Shown here in pieces: positions 55,719-64,000 of a stretch of DNA of 64,000 nt (its first letter is position 1; the number at the start of each line of letters is the position of its first letter). A model generated the notes under the pieces. The model was not told where the DNA came from. It saw nothing but the letters and a program-made list of their open reading frames with translations, and searched no databases. The DNA is taken from assembly GCA_001770855.1 (NCBI GenBank), contig MESE01000081.1, positions 1-64,000 on the forward strand. Direction: 5' to 3'. The position numbers and the translations under genes were made by a program. Origin of the DNA: Burkholderiales bacterium RIFCSPLOWO2_02_FULL_57_36 (GTDB lineage: Bacteria > Pseudomonadota > Gammaproteobacteria > Burkholderiales > Burkholderiaceae_D).

Positions 55719-56057
55719 ATGACCACCTACAACTTCCCTCCGACCAGCCGCTATTACGGCATCGAAACCATTACGAAGAAATTCGATGGCGAGCGCATGG
55801 TGACCTGCCTGCGGCGCAGATTCGTGCCGCCGCCGGAGCGCTTTTCCCTGCTGCAGGAACATGTGGTGGGCGAAGATGAACGCATCGACCGTGTCGCGGC
55901 AACTTATCTCGGCGATCCGCAGGCATTCTGGCGCATTGCCGATGCCAACACCGCGATGCAACCTGAGCATCTGACCGCCGAAATCGGCCGGCGCGTGCGC
56001 ATCACGCTGCCGGAAGGCGTACCCGGCACCCCGAATGCGGGATTGATCGATGCTTAA
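55719..56057 (+). CDS. LysM-domain baseplate protein (Afp7 C-terminal-like)
   Basis: A 112-residue protein. ATG 55719 follows AGGAG; the longer frame from 55584 runs through the repeat and is not used. It ends in a LysM-like segment (ATYLGDPQAFWRIADANTAM, EHLTAEIGRRVRITLPEG), of the type in phage gp53 and Afp7. It probably clamps the hub to the tube adaptor. It overlaps the hub gene by 8 bases. Confidence 0.85.
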   Translation: MTTYNFPPTSRYYGIETITKKFDGERMVTCLRRRFVPPPERFSLLQEHVVGEDERIDRVAATYLGDPQAFWRIADANTAMQPEHLTAEIGRRVRITLPEGVPGTPNAGLIDA

Positions 56058-57177
56058 GGGTATTCATCTGTCGCTGATGATCGGGCCTGCGGTGCCGCTG
56101 CCGGCGCCGCAGTCGGTGATCGATGCGCTGGTCAGCGTGCAAGTCACCAGCGGCAAGGAAAAAAGCGGCTTCCAGCTGACCTTCGCACTCAGCAAAAAGT
56201 CGCTGCTGATGACGACGCTGCTGCCGGTCGGCTACTTCGATCCGATGATCACGCGCGTGATCATCATCGTGTCGCTGGGCGGCTTCCCGAACGCGATCAT
56301 GGACGGCATGGTCACCCGCCAGGAACTGACGCCGAGCAGCGAACCTGGGCAATCGACACTAACCATTACCGGCGAAGACCTGAGCATCCTGATGGACGTG
56401 GTCGAGATGCCGTTCATGCGCTATCCCGCGACGCCCGACATTGGCCAGATCTATGCAATTCTCGCCAAATACCTGGTATTCGGCATCGTGCCGCTGGCGA
56501 TACCGCCGTTCATCAACGACGTGCCGCTGCCGACCAAGAAGATCCCGACGCATCAGGGCACCGACCTGGCTTACTTGAAGAAACTGGCCAACGACCACGC
56601 TTACGTGTTCTATGTCGAGCCCGGTCCGCTGCCGGGCGAAAGCATCGCCTATTGGGGACCGGACATCCGTATCCCGGTGCCGCAGCCGGCACTGAATATC
56701 AACATGGATGCGCATACCAATGTCGAGGCTATGAGTTTCAGCCTGGACGGCCTGGCGAAAAAAATCGTGGTGCTCGGCGTCTACGATCCGGTGACCGGCA
56801 AAGTGCCGATTCCGGTGCCGCTGCCGAACGTCAATATCTTCAGGCCGCCGCTCGGGCTGCGGCCGACCATTCCGTCGAAGGTGGAATTCCCGGACTGGTC
56901 GTTCAAGGAAGAGTTTCCCGGCATTATCGACAAGGCGCTCGGCGTGCTGGCGCGCTCGTCCGATTCGATCACCGTGCAAGGCTCGCTCGACGTATTGCGC
57001 TACGGCCATGTATTGCGCTCGCGCATGCTGGTCGGCGTGCGCGGCGCCGGGATGGCTTATGACGGGCTGTACTACGTCAACAGCGTCACCCACAACATCA
57101 AGCGCGGCGAATACAAGCAGAGTTTTCAACTGAGCCGCGACGGCTTGATTTCCATTACACCAAAGGTCCCTGTATGA
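56050..57177 (+). CDS. Baseplate hub protein (phage late control D / VgrG gp27-like)
   Basis: A 375-residue protein matching the phage late control D group: ALVSVQVTSGKEKSGFQLTF, VTRQELTPSSEPGQSTLTIT, GEDLSILMDVVE, and the C-terminal YVNSVTHNIKRGEYKQSFQL. It forms the trimeric hub at the centre of the baseplate. In Afp and PVC this is fused to the spike as one VgrG-like protein (Afp8); here the spike is the next gene, overlapping by ATGA. Confidence 0.9.
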   Translation: MLKGIHLSLMIGPAVPLPAPQSVIDALVSVQVTSGKEKSGFQLTFALSKKSLLMTTLLPVGYFDPMITRVIIIVSLGGFPNAIMDGMVTRQELTPSSEPGQSTLTITGEDLSILMDVVEMPFMRYPATPDIGQIYAILAKYLVFGIVPLAIPPFINDVPLPTKKIPTHQGTDLAYLKKLANDHAYVFYVEPGPLPGESIAYWGPDIRIPVPQPALNINMDAHTNVEAMSFSLDGLAKKIVVLGVYDPVTGKVPIPVPLPNVNIFRPPLGLRPTIPSKVEFPDWSFKEEFPGIIDKALGVLARSSDSITVQGSLDVLRYGHVLRSRMLVGVRGAGMAYDGLYYVNSVTHNIKRGEYKQSFQLSRDGLISITPKVPV

Positions 57178-57716
57178 GTGAAGCAAGCACCAGCGAACCG
57201 AAGCGGTTTTACGGCAAATACCGTGGCACTGTCATATTCAACAACGATCCGGAATTGCGCGGCCGGATCATTTGTTCGGTGCCGGCTGTGCTCGGACCGA
57301 CACCGTCGAGCTGGTGCGAAGCCTGCGCGCCGCTGGCCGGCCCGACCGGCCTGCCGATGGGCGCCTACATGGTGCCGCCGCTGCTCGCCGGCGTGTGGGT
57401 CGAGTTCGAGCAGGGCGATCCCGGCAAGCCGATCTGGACCGGCTGCCGCTTCGGCACCGGCGATGTGCCGCCGCTGGCGCTGCTCGGCACGCCGGTATCG
57501 CCCAATATCATGATGCAGACGGTGGCGCAGAACTCCATGATGATCAGCGACATGCCGCCCACGCCGCTGACCGGCGGCATCGTCTTGAGAAGCACCACCG
57601 GCGCGATGATCGTGGTCAACGACAGCGGGATTTTTATCCAGAACGGCAAGGGCGCGATGATCACGATGGTGGGCAAGGCAGTGGATATCAATGCGGGGGC
57701 GCTGACGATTGTTTGA
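57174..57716 (+). CDS. Baseplate spike protein (gp5 / gpV-like OB-fold)
   Basis: A 180-residue protein beginning with a gp5-type OB-fold (KRFYGKYRGTVIFNNDPELR, IICSVPAVLG, GVWVEFEQGDPGKPIWTGCR) and ending in a short beta-helix-like part (IVLRSTTGAMIVVNDSGIFI) that would form the needle. It is the second half of the split Afp8 function. No enzymatic domain is seen. The gene ends before repeat R3. Confidence 0.9.
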   Translation: MSEASTSEPKRFYGKYRGTVIFNNDPELRGRIICSVPAVLGPTPSSWCEACAPLAGPTGLPMGAYMVPPLLAGVWVEFEQGDPGKPIWTGCRFGTGDVPPLALLGTPVSPNIMMQTVAQNSMMISDMPPTPLTGGIVLRSTTGAMIVVNDSGIFIQNGKGAMITMVGKAVDINAGALTIV

Positions 57717-57724
57717 GTCTGCGT

Positions 57725-57842
57725 CTTGCTCCCTTCTCCCGCGGGCGGGAGAAGGGTCGGGGATGAGGGTGGTTGAATGAGCCAAGCCTTTGCAATCTCC
57801 CTCACCCCCAACCCCTCTCCCGCTTACGGGAGAGGGGAGCTA
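57725..57842 (+). repeat. Palindromic intergenic repeat element R3
   Basis: About 118 bases nearly identical to R1 in the same orientation, again with two hairpins: CCCTTCTCCCGC / GCGGGAGAAGGG (57731-57756) and CCCCTCTCCCG / CGGGAGAGGGG (57812-57837). Compensatory differences keep the stems intact relative to R1, for example loop changes only. It lies between the spike and PAAR genes. Confidence 0.8.
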
Positions 57843-57917
57843 AGGCGCCCGTGAATTTGTAGTTAAACGCTCAATAGAAAGCACGCATAAAAAACGAATC
57901 AATAACAGGAGGTGCCA

Positions 57918-58274
57918 ATGCCCGGATTTCTTATGCATGTAAACGCAGCCATCAAATGCATGCACACCGCAACTGCAACGATCGCGCCGTCGCAGTTGCG
58001 GGTGTTGGTTAGCGGTCAACCGGTCGCGACCATGCTGAGCAAGATCGGTGTGGTGGGCTGCCCGTTCCAGGTCCCGGTCGGCGCCGGTACCAAGCCGCAG
58101 CCATGCGTGATCGTGAAATGGGCGATGCCGTCCACCCGTTTTCTGGTCGGCGGCAAACCGGCAGCGTTGCTGCCTGCACCCGGCCCTGGCCCGGCTGCTT
58201 GCCAAAGCATCGAACAGATACCGCAAGGGTTTCCTACCGTGAGCACCGTGCAACTGCGCGTGATCGGAACCTGA
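57918..58274 (+). CDS. PAAR-like spike tip protein
   Basis: A 118-residue protein. The ATG at 57918 sits five bases after AGGAGGT; a GTG at 57912 is inside that site. Glycine/valine-rich short strands such as SQLRVLVSGQPVATMLSKIG and IVKWAMPSTRFLVGGKPAAL, with several conserved Cys and His, fit a PAAR-like (DUF4280-type) tip that sharpens the spike. The gp25-like gene starts one base after its stop. This corresponds to Afp10 by context. Confidence 0.75.
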   Translation: MPGFLMHVNAAIKCMHTATATIAPSQLRVLVSGQPVATMLSKIGVVGCPFQVPVGAGTKPQPCVIVKWAMPSTRFLVGGKPAALLPAPGPGPAACQSIEQIPQGFPTVSTVQLRVIGT

Positions 58275-58275
58275 C

Positions 58276-58644
58276 ATGATCAATCTCGACTTTCCATTCC
58301 ATTTCGACAGCCGCGGCAGGACCGCATTGGCGGACCAGACCAAGCATATCCGCGACATGATCGAACAGCTGATCTTCACTAACCCCGGCGAACGGGTCAA
58401 TCGGCCCGACTTCGGCAGCGGCGTGCTGCAACTGATTTTCGCGCCCAACAGTCCCGAGCTTGCAGCGACGGTGCAGTTCACCATGCAGGCGGCATTGCAG
58501 CGCTGGCTGGGCGATGTGATCGAGGTGCGCAGCCTGGAAGTGAGTGCGCTGGATTCGACGCTGACGATCGAGCTGGTGTACGCGATCCGCCGCACCGGTG
58601 AAATACAGACTGCGGCATTCAGCCGCAATGCCGCCACCCTTTGA
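58276..58644 (+). CDS. Baseplate wedge protein of the GPW/gp25 family (Afp9-like)
   Basis: A 122-residue gp25-family protein: LADQTKHIRDMIEQLIFTNP, then GERVNRPDFGSGV with the conserved RPDFG core, and ALQRWLGDVIEVRSLEV. gp25 attaches the sheath to the baseplate and triggers contraction. The J-like wedge gene follows after 12 bases. Confidence 0.93.
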   Translation: MINLDFPFHFDSRGRTALADQTKHIRDMIEQLIFTNPGERVNRPDFGSGVLQLIFAPNSPELAATVQFTMQAALQRWLGDVIEVRSLEVSALDSTLTIELVYAIRRTGEIQTAAFSRNAATL

Positions 58645-58656
58645 CCAGGAGCCGCG

Positions 58657-61227
58657 ATGACTCTGTGCTGCAAACAAGAACAACGGCGCGATGCGGTCCG
58701 GCGCATGCAGGGTTGGAACGGTCTTGACTATGTCGAGGTGAGCGAAGACCAGCGCACGCTGCATGCGTATTTCCTGGGCAAGCTGCCGCCGGAGCTGAGC
58801 GTCAATCAACCGGGCATTGAAAAATATCTGCGGATCGAAGGCGGGCGGCGCGTCACCGGCATCCGCATCGTCGATATCGATCCGGTGGCCGACCCGGACC
58901 CGGAAAAGGACGATTTCCTGGTGCTGCGTCTGGACAAGTACGGTGATTTTTCCAGCTACACCTTGCGCCTGGTCGGCGTGCAGAACATCGATCCGCGCTA
59001 TGACCATGTCGAATTCTCGTTCAAGGTCGGCTGCCCATCCGACCTCGACTGTGCGGCAGCTCCGCCGTGCGATGCGCCGTGCCTGGCGGAACCCGATATC
59101 AATTACCTGGCCAAGGATTACGCCAGTTTCCGGCAACTGATTCTCGACCGGCTCGCGTTGCTGATGCCGGATTGGCAGGAACGCCATGTGCCGGATCTCG
59201 GCATCGCGCTGGTCGAACTGCTGGCCTATAGCGGCGACATGCTCAGCTATTACCAGGATGCGGTCGCGACCGAGGCTTACCTCAACACTGCGCGCCAGCG
59301 CATTTCGGTGCGGCGCCATGCGCGGCTGGTGGATTATCACTTGCATGAAGGCTGCAATGCGCGCGCGTGGGTGTGCGTAGCCACCGACACCGATCATGCG
59401 CTGGCATTGGCGGATGTGGCATTCGTTACCGGGATCAACGACGGGCTGGCGGTGCACAAGGAAGTATTGACCTGGGATGACCTGCGCGACGTGCCGACCG
59501 CATCTTATGAAGTGTTCGAGCCGTTGTTGCCGAACCGGTCCGCGAACTTCCAGTTGTATGAAGCACATAGTGAAATGCATTTCTACACTTGGGGCGAAAC
59601 CCTGTGCTGCCTGCATCGCGGCAGCACGAGCGCAACGCTTCTCGATCGATGGGTTACCGGCGATGGCGCACAACAGGAACAGAAAAAAGCCGATCACGAC
59701 GGCGCTGAAAGCAATGACAAACCGCAGCGCGCCTTGCATCTGGCCGTCGGCGACATCCTGATTTTCGAAGAAGTACGTGGTCCGGTCACCGGCCTGGAGG
59801 CCGATGCCGATCGGCTGCATCGCCATGCGGTGCGGCTCACCAAAGTCACGCCTGGGGAAGACCTGATACTGCTTACGCAAGAAGGCAAACCCACTCCGTA
59901 TGTCGAGATCGAATGGGCAGCCGAGGATGCATTGCCGTTCCCACTGTGCATTTCCGCGATGGGCGGCGCGCCGGATTGTGCATTGATCGACCACGTCAGC
60001 GTGGCGCGCGGCAATGTGATCCTGGTCGATCACGGCAAGACGCAGCTGCCGGAAGACTTGGGCGAGGTGCCGGCGGTCAGCAGCGATGCGGAGTGCGAAT
60101 GCATCGGTCATCCGGGCGATGTGCGTACCGGCGCCGGTCTGTTCCGGCCCCATCTAGGCAAGGCGCCGCTGACCTTCAGCGCAGCCCTGCCGTCCGACGA
60201 TCCGGTGCGGCAAAAATGGCTGCCGGCAAGCAGCTTGCTGAAACAGGATGTGCGCGCCGCGCTGCCGCAACTGGTTCTGACGACGCAAACGGAAACGGAA
60301 TGGAAAATCCGCTACGACCTGATCGGCAGCTCCGCGAATGACCGTCATGCGGTGGTCGAGATCGACAACGACGGCGTCGCGCACCTGCGTTTCGGCGACG
60401 GTGAATCCGGGTTCCAGCCGCCGGCCGGCACGCGTTTCACGGCCACCTATCGCACCGGCGCCGGCATCGGCGGCAACGTCGGCGCGGAATCTATTTCACG
60501 CATCGTGCTCGCGTCGCCGCTGTCCGGCATCGCGTTCAAGGTGCGCAATCCGCTCGCGGCAACCGGCGGCAGCGCAGCCGAACCGATGGCGGAAGCCAAG
60601 CTGTTTGCGCCGCACCTGTTCCGCAAAACGCTGGAACGCGCGGTGATTGCCAACGACTATCGGACATTGGCCGAGCGCCACGCCGGCGTGCAGCGCGCAT
60701 CGGCGGAACTGGTCTGGACCGGAAGCTGGTATGAAGCCGACGTGGCGATCGATCCGTTCGCCGTAACCCCGGCCAACAGCATGCTGCTGGACGATATCGA
60801 ACGTGAACTCGAATGCCTGCGCCGCATCGGGCATGATCTGCATCTGGAGTGGGCCGACCATGTGCCGCTGCATCTGGAACTCGAAGTCTGCGTATTGCTC
60901 TATCACCAGCCCGGCCATGTCAAGGCGGCGCTGCTCGATGTGTTCAGCAACCGCGTGCTGGCCGATGGCAAGCTCGGCTTTTTTCATGATGACAACCTGA
61001 GTTTCGGCGGCGGCATTTTTCTCAGCAAGATCGTGGCCGCCGCGCAGGCGGTGCAAGGCGTCGAATGCGCGACGGTCAAGGTATTGCAGCGCCTGTTCGA
61101 GTCGGCGAACCATGAAATCGCCAACGGTGTGTTGCCGCTATCGGCAGCGGAAATCGCGCAGCTTCACAACGACCCGAATTTTCCCGAGCGCGGCAAGCTC
61201 GTGATCCACGTCCACGGAGGAAGATGA
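58657..61227 (+). CDS. Baseplate J-like wedge protein (Afp11-like)
   Basis: An 856-residue putative baseplate assembly protein. Key stretches are INYLAKDYASFRQLILDRLA, ALVELLAYSGDMLSYYQDAV, RQRISVRRHARLVDYHLHEG, RFGDGESGFQPPAGTRFTAT and YRTGAGIGGNVGAESISRIV, and a C-terminal part with LERAVIANDYRTLAERHAGV. In Afp/PVC particles Afp11 and Afp12 make the wedges around the hub. Residues ~340-370 hold a charged Gln/Lys/Asp insertion. It overlaps the next gene (TGATG). Confidence 0.92.
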   Translation: MTLCCKQEQRRDAVRRMQGWNGLDYVEVSEDQRTLHAYFLGKLPPELSVNQPGIEKYLRIEGGRRVTGIRIVDIDPVADPDPEKDDFLVLRLDKYGDFSSYTLRLVGVQNIDPRYDHVEFSFKVGCPSDLDCAAAPPCDAPCLAEPDINYLAKDYASFRQLILDRLALLMPDWQERHVPDLGIALVELLAYSGDMLSYYQDAVATEAYLNTARQRISVRRHARLVDYHLHEGCNARAWVCVATDTDHALALADVAFVTGINDGLAVHKEVLTWDDLRDVPTASYEVFEPLLPNRSANFQLYEAHSEMHFYTWGETLCCLHRGSTSATLLDRWVTGDGAQQEQKKADHDGAESNDKPQRALHLAVGDILIFEEVRGPVTGLEADADRLHRHAVRLTKVTPGEDLILLTQEGKPTPYVEIEWAAEDALPFPLCISAMGGAPDCALIDHVSVARGNVILVDHGKTQLPEDLGEVPAVSSDAECECIGHPGDVRTGAGLFRPHLGKAPLTFSAALPSDDPVRQKWLPASSLLKQDVRAALPQLVLTTQTETEWKIRYDLIGSSANDRHAVVEIDNDGVAHLRFGDGESGFQPPAGTRFTATYRTGAGIGGNVGAESISRIVLASPLSGIAFKVRNPLAATGGSAAEPMAEAKLFAPHLFRKTLERAVIANDYRTLAERHAGVQRASAELVWTGSWYEADVAIDPFAVTPANSMLLDDIERELECLRRIGHDLHLEWADHVPLHLELEVCVLLYHQPGHVKAALLDVFSNRVLADGKLGFFHDDNLSFGGGIFLSKIVAAAQAVQGVECATVKVLQRLFESANHEIANGVLPLSAAEIAQLHNDPNFPERGKLVIHVHGGR

Positions 61228-64000
61228 TGCGCTGCCCATCCTGCGGTAACTCCGCCGCGTCCTGCGGTTGCTGCGAAGGCACGCGCGCATCGACCCCGGT
61301 TTCCGAATACAACCGGCCCGGCCTGGACGCGTTGCATTACCGCGTCGGCACGCACGGCAGTTTCTTCGACAGCATGAAGGCGCGGCTGGCCGGCATGACG
61401 GTCGAGGTAACCAGCGTCGACGGCAAGGCGCACGAGACCCTGCGTCCCTTGACTGGCCTGACCACGCGCGACACCAGCGATCCGGCGATCGCGCTGCTCG
61501 ATGCGTGGGCCACCGTAGGCGACGTGCTGACGTTTTATCAGGAGCGCATCGCCAACGAAGGTTTTCTGCGCACCGCGACCGAGCGACGTTCGGTGCTGGA
61601 GCTGGCGCGCCTGGTCGGCTACAAGCTTCGGCCAGGCGTTGCCGCCAGCGTGTATCTCACCTATACGCTGGACGATAAGCAGATCGAGCCGGCGGAGCTT
61701 CCGATCGGTTCGAGCGCGCAAAGCGTGCCAGGCCCGGACGAATTGCCGCAAACTTTCGAAACCGCCGAAAAGCTGATCGCCCGCAGCGCGTGGAACAACC
61801 TGCAGGTCAGGCGCAAGAAGCCGCAGCACATCACCTTGGACAATGCGCTGTCGATCGAGCGGATTTACGCGGTCGGCGCCAATGTGAATCTCGACAAGGG
61901 CGAGCCGCTGCTGATGACCTTCAGCGCCGCCGGCGATCCATCGGTGTTGCGCACAGTGGCCAAGGCGGAAGGACAGTTTTCCGATGACCGCACCGAAATT
62001 CAACTGCAGCCGGTGCCGATACCGGTGGTCGCGGTGGCGCCGGCGCTGGCCGGCCTGGTGCGCGATATCGAGCCCCTGGTGACCGAACAATCGAACGGCG
62101 CGACAAAGCGCGCCCAGGCCCGGACCAAGGAAATCCTGACATCGGCTTATCTCGGCCTGTATACCAATCCGCTGGAGTGGCCGGGCGAGATCATGGTATC
62201 GGCCGACGGCCAGATCGAAGGGCCGGTGCTGGAACTGATCGGCCGCTTCGCCAGGGATGTGCGGGAGATTCTCAATGATCTGGAAATCCCCGCCGGCCCG
62301 GTCGTGACCGATCCATCGAAATTCATCAAGGAATTGCTCAAGCCGCGCCAACAGCAGGTCGCCGGCAGCGCGCGGCTCGCACGCAGTCTCGGCAAATCCT
62401 TCGAGCGCGGTTCGGACGCGCATGCACAGTTGCTGGTCAATTTCGCGCCGCAACTCAAGGAGAGTTATTACGCTGCGTGGTCGCGCGCCAACGTAAATGA
62501 TGCGGTCCCGGCATTGCACGGCTTGTACGCGCTGCGGCTGAATGCGCCATTGTTCGGCGCCGGCGTATCGAAACAGCCGACCTATAACGATCGCAACCAG
62601 CTCAAGCCGCAAAGCGACTGGCTGGAGTGGGAGCTTGAAAGCGACGAGCGGCGCGACGCCGTGTTCCTGGATCAGGCTTACGAATCCATTCTGCCGGTCA
62701 GCTATATCGTGCTGCAAACCAAGGGCTTCGACGAAGTGCAGCGCAGCGTGCACCGCGTCGCGTTCGCCGAAACCGTGCAGCGCACCGCGTACGGCATCAG
62801 CGCCAAGACCACGCAACTGATCCTGGATAGCGACTGGTGGGCAGGCGACAAGGACACGATGGCGACCTTGCGCGGTACGCTGGTCCATGGCGAAAGCGAA
62901 GCGTTGGCGTTGGCCGAAGAACCGGTCGATATCGACGTGCAAGGGCAGGAGGTCGAACTGGCCGACCTGCATCAGGAGCTGGCCTCGGGCCGCTGGCTGA
63001 TATTTTCCGGCGAACGCGCCGACATTCCTGGCGTTGCCGGCATCAACGCAAGCGAGCTGCTGATGATCTCCGGCCTCAAGCACGGCTACGACCCGAACCT
63101 GCCCGGCGACAAGACGCATACCACGCTGTTGCTGGCGACATCGACCGCCTATGCCTACAAGCGCAGCACGCTGACCATCCACGGCAATGTGGCCAGGGCC
63201 ACGCACGGCGAGACGCGCATCGAAACGCTCGGCAGCGGCAATGGCGGCGCATTGCAAACCTTCGTACTCAAGCAGCCGCCGTTGACCTTCACCGCCGCGC
63301 CGACGCCGGCCGGTGCGCAAAGCACGCTCAAGCTGTACATCGACGATGTCGAATGGCATGAAACCGATACGCTGGCCGGCGCCGCGCCGAAACACCGCAG
63401 CTTCATCACCCGGACCGGCGACGACGACAAGACCGCGGTCGCGTTTGGCAACGGCCGCGAAGGCGCGCGCGTGCCGAGCGGCATCGAAAACGTGAAGGCA
63501 AGTTACCGGCAAGGCATCGGCAAAGGCGGCAACGTGCGCGCGGAGCAAATCAGCCTATTGCTGTCGCGCCCGCTCGGCGTGCAAAGCGTGATCAATCCGC
63601 TGCGCGCGTCCGGCGGCGCGGACCGCGAAGACCTCGACCAGGCGCGCGACAATGCGCCGCTGGCATTGATGGCGCTGGACCGGCTGGTATCGGTGCAGGA
63701 CTATGCCGATTTCGCGCGCACCTTTGCCGGCATCGGCAAGGCTGCCGCGCGCCGCCTGAGCGACGGACGGCGGCAACTGGTGCACCTGACCATCGCCGGC
63801 GCCGACGACATGCCGATCGACACGACATCCGACCTGTACCGCAACCTGCTGGCAGCGCTGCGCCAGTTCGGCGATGCGGCCCTGCCGGTGCAGGTCGATC
63901 TGCGCGAACTGCTGCTGCTGGCGCTGAGCGCGCGCATCGCGCTGGCGCCCGACCATCAATGGGAACCGGTGGCGCTGCGCGTAAGACAGTCGCTGCTCGA
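61227..64000 (+). CDS. Second baseplate J-like wedge protein (Afp12-like), 3' end outside window
   Basis: The frame is open from the start to base 64000 without a stop, so at least 924 residues. ATG 61227 lies 6 bases after GGAGG; ATG 61224 (ATGA overlap) is the alternative. The N-terminus is Cys-rich (MRCPSCGNSAASCGCCEG), suggesting a small zinc knuckle. Wedge signature: EYNRPGLDALHYRVGTHGSF, DPAIALLDAWATVGDVLTFY, QERIANEGFLRTATERRSVL, FGNGREGARVPSGIENVKAS and YRQGIGKGGNVRAEQISLLL, followed by ASGGADREDLDQARDNAPLA. It is the partner of the preceding wedge gene. Confidence 0.9.
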   Translation, partial: MRCPSCGNSAASCGCCEGTRASTPVSEYNRPGLDALHYRVGTHGSFFDSMKARLAGMTVEVTSVDGKAHETLRPLTGLTTRDTSDPAIALLDAWATVGDVLTFYQERIANEGFLRTATERRSVLELARLVGYKLRPGVAASVYLTYTLDDKQIEPAELPIGSSAQSVPGPDELPQTFETAEKLIARSAWNNLQVRRKKPQHITLDNALSIERIYAVGANVNLDKGEPLLMTFSAAGDPSVLRTVAKAEGQFSDDRTEIQLQPVPIPVVAVAPALAGLVRDIEPLVTEQSNGATKRAQARTKEILTSAYLGLYTNPLEWPGEIMVSADGQIEGPVLELIGRFARDVREILNDLEIPAGPVVTDPSKFIKELLKPRQQQVAGSARLARSLGKSFERGSDAHAQLLVNFAPQLKESYYAAWSRANVNDAVPALHGLYALRLNAPLFGAGVSKQPTYNDRNQLKPQSDWLEWELESDERRDAVFLDQAYESILPVSYIVLQTKGFDEVQRSVHRVAFAETVQRTAYGISAKTTQLILDSDWWAGDKDTMATLRGTLVHGESEALALAEEPVDIDVQGQEVELADLHQELASGRWLIFSGERADIPGVAGINASELLMISGLKHGYDPNLPGDKTHTTLLLATSTAYAYKRSTLTIHGNVARATHGETRIETLGSGNGGALQTFVLKQPPLTFTAAPTPAGAQSTLKLYIDDVEWHETDTLAGAAPKHRSFITRTGDDDKTAVAFGNGREGARVPSGIENVKASYRQGIGKGGNVRAEQISLLLSRPLGVQSVINPLRASGGADREDLDQARDNAPLALMALDRLVSVQDYADFARTFAGIGKAAARRLSDGRRQLVHLTIAGADDMPIDTTSDLYRNLLAALRQFGDAALPVQVDLRELLLLALSARIALAPDHQWEPVALRVRQSLL

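Noticed and set aside
61164-63548. 794-residue open frame on the minus strand
   Set aside because: Antisense to the second wedge gene; composition is that of a GC-rich shadow.
37815-64000. Prophage or type VI secretion interpretation
   Set aside because: No capsid, terminase, portal, integrase or lysis genes and no TssJLM membrane complex; DUF4157, DUF4255 and Afp15-like ATPase point to eCIS.

Overview
The window looks like a betaproteobacterial chromosome, most likely order Burkholderiales and probably Oxalobacteraceae-like. That placement is inferred from gene order (ompA, ubiG, gph, gyrA, pheA, hisC, tyrA, aroA, cmk, rpsA, ihfB, lapA, lapB, comEA-like, cysM) and moderate-to-high GC. No 16S or tRNA gene is present to confirm it.

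Region 1 (1-10821) is an accessory protein-export locus. It holds the 3' end of a large Ig-like/calcium-binding surface protein, a small secreted protein whose gene appears broken (993-1945), and an RND-type periplasmic adaptor on the minus strand. On the plus strand follow a tight run of TolC-type outer-membrane factor, GAF-containing HlyD-type adaptor, PqqD-like/M50 site-2-protease/HlyD fusion, and a short SecA paralogue without the C-terminal third of SecA. Inner-membrane, periplasmic and outer-membrane parts plus a private SecA motor beside a giant repeat protein suggest a dedicated export route for that protein. I do not recognise it as a described system.

Region 2 (10890-30206) is mostly core metabolism and information processing: gph, ubiG and two OmpA-type lipoprotein-like/peptidoglycan-binding proteins on the minus strand, then gyrA, aromatic amino acid and histidine genes, cmk, rpsA, ihfB, lapAB, a ComEA-like protein with a frameshifted tail, cysM, a small Xre/Cro-like regulator, a DUF1415 protein and yaeQ. 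serC, often found between gyrA and pheA in related genomes, is absent here.

Region 3 (30203-37466) has a minus-strand moxR-DUF58-tgpA-mltB operon, then a histone-deacetylase-family amidohydrolase and the circularly permuted GTPase ylqF.

Region 4 (37815 to the right edge) is a contractile injection system of the extracellular (eCIS, Afp/PVC-like) class: sheath, tube, gp26-like protein, Pro-rich protein, DUF4255 tail terminator, AAA+ ATPase, small protein, giant 2701-residue DUF4157 protein, second DUF4157 protein, tube-adaptor, LysM protein, hub, spike, PAAR-like tip, gp25 and two J-like baseplate proteins (the second runs off the window). Many genes overlap by ATGA, so expression is probably coupled. 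Three palindromic GC-rich intergenic repeats interrupt the run. The most remarkable gene is the giant DUF4157 protein, whose long beta-rich C-terminal part resembles AsmA/repeating-beta-groove architecture by eye. No tape measure, fibre or classical toxin is visible inside the window; they may lie to the right.
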